A stretch of 64,000 nucleotides of DNA from Aciditerrimonas ferrireducens (GTDB lineage Bacteria; Actinomycetota; Acidimicrobiia; Acidimicrobiales; UBA8190): positions 36,027 to 100,026 of the forward strand of contig NZ_JAKHEX010000008.1 of NCBI RefSeq assembly GCF_023130475.1. The letters run 5' to 3'. Under the pieces are notes generated by a model. The model made no database searches. It saw nothing but the letters and a program-made list of their open reading frames with translations, and was not told the origin of the DNA. Shown piece after piece: positions 60,394-64,000 of the stretch. Both the position numbers and the translations under genes were made by a program. Numbering within the stretch: the first letter of the stretch is position 1; each line of letters begins with the position of its first letter.

Positions 60394-60445
60394 GGGCGCT
60401 GGCCCCTCGGCGCTCCGCCAGTCGGGGACCGGGGCGCGAGCCGGC

Positions 60446-61405
60446 TCAGTAGCCGGCGCTCGGGTCGACCTCCCCGACGAGGGGCTCGCCTCGGGCGAAG
60501 CGGGCCACGTTCTCCTGGACCCGGCGGGCGAGGAGGGGCTGGATCATCTCCCAGGTGTCCGCGGTGTGCGGGGTGATGAGGCAGGTGGGCAGCTGCCAGA
60601 GGGGGTGGCCCTCGGGAAGGGGCTCGGGGTCGGTCACGTCGAGGGCCGCCCCGCCGATCCAGCCTTCCTGCAGGGCGCGCACGAGGTCGTCGGTGACGAC
60701 GTGGCCGCCCCGGGCCACGTTCACCAGCCAGGCGTCGGATCGCATCGCCCGGAGGACCGAGGCGTCGACCATGCCGCGGGTCTCGGGGGTGAGGGCCACG
60801 CAGAGGACCACCACCAGGGCGTCGGCCACCGCTTCGGCGAGCCGGTCGGGCCCGAGGACCCGCTCGGCGCCCGGCACCGGGTCCAGCCGGCGCCGGACCA
60901 CGGTGGCCCGGGCACGGAACGGCGCGAGCAGGCCCAGGAGGGCCTGGGCGATCCCTCCGCCGCCCACGATGCAGACCGGCTGGTCGTAGAGGCTGATGCC
61001 TCCTTGCTCACCCCAACTGCTGGCCCGGGCCCGCCGGGGCAGCTGCCGCAGCCCGGCCAGGGCGAGGGCCAACGCGTGCTCTGCCACCGGCTCGGCGTAG
61101 GCACCCTTGGCGCAGCTCCAGCGGCGACCAGGGTCGATGAGACCGGCTTCGACCGCCCGCTCCACCCCGGCGAAGGGCAGCTGGACCCACCGGACCGTGG
61201 GGAGCTCCCGGAGGAGAGCCGAGAGACCGGCCATGTCCCGAGGGTCGAGCCAGACGACGGCCTCGGGCTCCTCGTCGGCGCTCACCACCTGGCCACCGCC
61301 GGCCGCCACGGCGTCGGTGGCGAAGCGAGCCGGCCGGGGCCCGACCAGGACCCGAGGAGCGGTCGGGCCCGGGGCGTGGGTCGAGGGGAGGGACGCTGCA
61401 GCCAT
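60446..61405 (-). CDS. D-isomer-specific 2-hydroxyacid dehydrogenase
   Basis: A 319-residue NAD(P)-dependent dehydrogenase. The nucleotide-binding motif PVCIVGGGGIAQALLGLL is visible, with LVNVARGGHVVTDDLVRAL, GAALDVTDPEPLPEGHPLW and ITPHTADTWEM (catalytic His). The substrate is unknown. Not clearly linked to neighbours. Confidence 0.88.
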   Translation of the reverse strand: MAAASLPSTHAPGPTAPRVLVGPRPARFATDAVAAGGGQVVSADEEPEAVVWLDPRDMAGLSALLRELPTVRWVQLPFAGVERAVEAGLIDPGRRWSCAKGAYAEPVAEHALALALAGLRQLPRRARASSWGEQGGISLYDQPVCIVGGGGIAQALLGLLAPFRARATVVRRRLDPVPGAERVLGPDRLAEAVADALVVVLCVALTPETRGMVDASVLRAMRSDAWLVNVARGGHVVTDDLVRALQEGWIGGAALDVTDPEPLPEGHPLWQLPTCLITPHTADTWEMIQPLLARRVQENVARFARGEPLVGEVDPSAGY

Positions 61406-61453
61406 GGGCCGATCCTGTCATGCCAGGACCGTGACGGCACGGGAGCGAGCCGA

Positions 61454-62773
61454 TCAGATGAAGCGGACGAGCTGAACGAAGACCCCGAGCCAGACCAGGC
61501 CACACCCGAAAGCGAGGAGGCCCGGCACCCAGCCCGGTCCCTGCGGGCCCCCTTCGAGGGCCCGGCGGAGCCGGCCGGGCCTGGCCGCCGTCTGCTCCCG
61601 GGTGCCGGGCAGGCCGAGGAGGACAAGCCAGCTCAAGAGGTAGAGGTCGTCGAAGCTCCGCAGGCCGACGTTGCCCAGCCAGATGCCCTTGGCCACGCAG
61701 AGCACCAGCACCGCCGACCCGGCCCACAGCAGCTTCTCCCACAGCGGCACCCGGCTCCGGCGCAGGGCGGTGGCAGCAGCCAGGCTCACCAGCCCGAGGG
61801 CCAGCACCTCGACCGTCCAGATATCGGCGGCAGGTTTGGGCAGCTCCGGCAGGTAGTGGGCCAAGCCGTGCACGAGGCCCACGAACGGCGCGGCGAGGTT
61901 GGCCGAGCCCGAACGCTGCAAGGGCGACCGGCCGGTGACCGTCAGCACCGTCAGCTGCCACCCCAGGAAGACGAGGGCCGGGAGGACCCAGGCACCGAGG
62001 CCAACCGGCTCGTCGGGCACCCCCAGGCGTGCCAGCAGGGCTCGGAGGCGCTGGCGGGCCGGGCCCGCCGTCGCGGCCCCCAGACCGCCCACGCCACGCC
62101 ACCGTCGCCAGCGGCTGGCCAGGTCCACGAGGGCCACGCAGCCGGCGGCCAGGAGCTCGGTTTCCCGGCCGAGGGCTGCCACCGCGAGCAGGATCCCAGC
62201 CAGCCAGGGGCGGCCAGCCCGCAGGGCCAAGAGACCCGCGAGGAGGAACGCCGCCGCGGTCAGCTCCGTCAGGTCGCGCCCGAGGGTCCAGAGGAAACCG
62301 AAGTAGCCGGAAACCGCCAGGCCCCACAGGGGTGAGCGCCCCGAGCGTCGGGCCAGCTCGGCGGCCACCCCGGCGACCACCCCGAGGCAGCAGACGTTCA
62401 CCACCACGAGGGCCACCGGCACGAAGCTCCAGTGGCCGAAGCTGAAGAGCCAGACGAGCACCGGGTAGGCGATGCGACCGGGCCGCTCCAAGCTGTCGAA
62501 GGTGATGCCGAAGGCCGTCCGGGAGAGGTCCAGGGGATCAAGGGCGAGGCGGTAGTAGAACTGGCCGTCGTAGCCCGAACCGGCGACCGTGGGGATGCCG
62601 GGCCGCAGCCGGGCCGGGTTCCCGTAGATCCGGCCGACCACGATGAGCCGGGCGATGGTGCCCCGACCGGCGACCTCGGTGCGCAGGACGGCGAAGACCG
62701 CGCCGATCAGGGCTGCGGCGAGACCGACGACGGCGGGATGCGGCCGGGCAGCGCCGCGACCGCCGCTCCCCAC
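61454..62773 (-). CDS. Polytopic membrane protein of surface-glycopolymer type
   Basis: A 439-residue integral membrane protein with about 9-10 helices. The early motif GSGYDGQFYYRLALDPLDLS is typical of GT-C-like proteins linked to cell-surface glycopolymer formation (AZOBR_p60025-type). No catalytic residue can be assigned. Confidence 0.75.
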   Translation of the reverse strand: MGSGGRGAARPHPAVVGLAAALIGAVFAVLRTEVAGRGTIARLIVVGRIYGNPARLRPGIPTVAGSGYDGQFYYRLALDPLDLSRTAFGITFDSLERPGRIAYPVLVWLFSFGHWSFVPVALVVVNVCCLGVVAGVAAELARRSGRSPLWGLAVSGYFGFLWTLGRDLTELTAAAFLLAGLLALRAGRPWLAGILLAVAALGRETELLAAGCVALVDLASRWRRWRGVGGLGAATAGPARQRLRALLARLGVPDEPVGLGAWVLPALVFLGWQLTVLTVTGRSPLQRSGSANLAAPFVGLVHGLAHYLPELPKPAADIWTVEVLALGLVSLAAATALRRSRVPLWEKLLWAGSAVLVLCVAKGIWLGNVGLRSFDDLYLLSWLVLLGLPGTREQTAARPGRLRRALEGGPQGPGWVPGLLAFGCGLVWLGVFVQLVRFI

Positions 62774-62798
62774 TGCCGTCCCCGTCTCGCCGCTCGGC

Positions 62799-63803
62799 TC
62801 AGGCCGACGCTTGGCCGCTGCCCGTGCTGCTCCCTCGGGCGCCGAAGCGACCGACGCCGGCGAAGCACCCCGAAGAGCCCGGCTGGCTGATGGCCACCGT
62901 CCGGGCGGTCACCGCCCCGGTGCTGCTCGAGGGACCGATGGCCGTCACGCACTGGCCGACGGCCAGAGCGCTGGGAGTCGACGGCCCGGTCTGGCGGTAG
63001 CTCGTGGTCCCGGTCACCTGCACCGTCACCGCGATGGTGGGCAGGCTGCTCCCCGTGCTGGTGGACCGCCGGCCTGCGAACTGCCGGGAGGAACCGGTCG
63101 GCCGCCTGCCCGGCGTGATGGTGAAGCTCCGGCTGAACCCCTGCACGACGATCGTGTTACCAGAGACCGACTGCACGGTGCCATCGACGCTGGCCACCGT
63201 CCTGGGCGTGGAGTTGGTCCTCGAGGACCGGGCGGCCCCGCCGCCGAAGGCAGCGAAGCCCCCGGCGAACCCGGCGAACCCGCCCGGTGCCCCACCGCTC
63301 GTGGTCGACCGGCTGGTGCAGCTCCCACCCGATGGTGGCGCGGTGATAGTCACCAGCTGGGCGTCGACCGTGGTCGGAGTCGAGCTGGTGCCCCCCGCCG
63401 GCGTCCCGCTCACCGCCACGCAGTCGCCGGCCCGCACCGCGCCGAGGGTGGCCGAGACGGTCTGAACGAACCTGGTGCTGGCCGTCCAGCTCACCGTGGT
63501 CTGCCCCGTCTCGGGGTTCTGGACCTCCATGGACGAGCTTCCGGCGTTCACGGCGGCCACCGTGCCCGAGACGCCCGGCGGGGCCTTCGGGGTCCCTCCA
63601 CCCCCGCCGGTGCCGGTCGCGCCGGCCGGGGTCGCCTGGTCGGCGGCGGCCGTGCCCCTCGCGCTCGAGGCGCTGCTGCAGGCGGCCAGCGCCAGCCCGC
63701 CGCCCGCCAGGAGCCCGCAGAGCACCCACCAGCCCGGGCGCCGCGACCCGCCTCCGGGATCCGCTCCCCGTGCCCTGCGCTTGGACCCTCGCCACTGCTC
63801 CAT
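62799..63803 (-). CDS. Secreted lipoprotein with DUF5666-like repeats
   Basis: A 334-residue protein. A lipoprotein signal (LCGLLAGGGLALAACSSASS, Cys lipobox) is followed by Gly/Ser/Thr-rich tracts and two related beta units, one VSGTVAAVNAGSSSMEVQNP and one VASVDGTVQSVSGNTIVVQG, each continuing with VAVSGTPAG/VTAIGPSS. This resembles DUF5666-type domains. Function unknown. Confidence 0.7.
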   Translation of the reverse strand: MEQWRGSKRRARGADPGGGSRRPGWWVLCGLLAGGGLALAACSSASSARGTAAADQATPAGATGTGGGGGTPKAPPGVSGTVAAVNAGSSSMEVQNPETGQTTVSWTASTRFVQTVSATLGAVRAGDCVAVSGTPAGGTSSTPTTVDAQLVTITAPPSGGSCTSRSTTSGGAPGGFAGFAGGFAAFGGGAARSSRTNSTPRTVASVDGTVQSVSGNTIVVQGFSRSFTITPGRRPTGSSRQFAGRRSTSTGSSLPTIAVTVQVTGTTSYRQTGPSTPSALAVGQCVTAIGPSSSTGAVTARTVAISQPGSSGCFAGVGRFGARGSSTGSGQASA

Positions 63804-63846
63804 CGAGCCTCCCTTCGTCTCCCGCCACCTGCGACCCGACCGGCGC

Positions 63847-64000
63847 TCAGAGCGTGTTCGCCCCGCCCCGGTACGGCGCCTGCCCGAAGCTGAACACCGC
63901 CCCCGCCGCGGTCACCTCCCAATACCCCTCACCAGACGGCAACGCCCCCGCCCCCACCACCGCCGAACCCGGCCCACCCGGCACCGTGTTCGCCCCACCC
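63847..64000 (-). CDS. C-terminal end of a Gly/Tyr/Trp-repeat secreted protein (partial)
   Basis: The gene enters from the right edge; 50 C-terminal residues are seen. GGANTVPGGPGSAVV and a GYWEVTAAGAVFSFGQAPY repeat, then GGANTL. This repeat (YW-VTAAGAVFSFG-APY type) is frequent in Acidimicrobiia secreted proteins. Confidence 0.6.
   Translation of the reverse strand, partial: GGANTVPGGPGSAVVGAGALPSGEGYWEVTAAGAVFSFGQAPYRGGANTL

Overview
This 64 kb window is high-GC actinobacterial DNA. The best fit is a chemolithoautotrophic member of Acidimicrobiia or a close relative. The grounds are a form I RuBisCO operon with alpha-carboxysome genes, the actinobacterial permease-ceoB-ceoC potassium locus, a DinB-type (mycothiol-dependent family) maleylpyruvate isomerase, a NarL/DosR-type two-component pair, and a terminal fragment with Gly/Tyr/Trp-rich repeats of a kind I associate with Acidimicrobiia secreted proteins. 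No species can be named from the sequence alone.

Layout. 0-7.5 kb (minus strand): hppA, pgk (frameshifted), cbbL, cbbS, csoS2, csoSCA (cut by the window edge). This is carbon fixation with an H+-pyrophosphatase and a Calvin-cycle kinase. 7.6-22.9 kb: housekeeping genes, namely a KimA-like K+ permease fused to an OB-fold, two TrkA/RCK proteins, a HAD phosphatase, an RpoD-like sigma factor, nadE, glnE, an MFS exporter, trpB2 and a MarC-family protein. 23.1-27.1 kb: a tRNA-Lys(TTT) followed by a decayed island with an integrase remnant, two broken vapC genes, a BrnT remnant with an intact BrnA-like antitoxin, a transposase scrap and one intact Phd/VapC pair.

27.2-48.3 kb is the most coherent part. 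It holds persulfide dioxygenase-rhodanese, rhodanese, two sulfide:quinone oxidoreductase-type flavoproteins, DsrE, a cytochrome bd operon (lpd-like, cydA, cydB, cydD, cydC, double hemerythrin), a sigma factor with a zinc-finger tail, USP and membrane proteins. At its centre is a DosR/DosS-like response regulator and GAF kinase. Six near-identical 15-nt boxes (gene-sense consensus GGGACCTTCGGCCCT, the GGGNC-N4-GNCCC pattern of DosR/DevR sites) lie in intergenic DNA here. All read in the same direction toward the gene they precede. I propose a self-contained hypoxia/sulfide regulon. A separate palindrome, TACCCCTAGGGGTA, of the CsoR/CstR operator type sits in front of the rhodanese gene.

48.3-54.4 kb: a PaaX regulator divergent from a four-gene salicylyl-CoA to gentisate pathway (sdgC, sdgA, sdgD, maleylpyruvate isomerase) with start and stop codons overlapping throughout. 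54.4-58.1 kb: an amine-oxidase-type flavoprotein, two TetR regulators and an AurF-like diiron oxygenase. 58.3-64 kb: a secreted CocE/NonD hydrolase, a D-2-hydroxyacid dehydrogenase, a polytopic glycopolymer-type membrane protein, a lipoprotein and a truncated repeat protein.

Several otherwise conserved genes (pgk, sqr, lpd-like, trpB2 C-terminus) carry single frameshifts or small deletions. Sequencing error and real decay cannot be told apart here.
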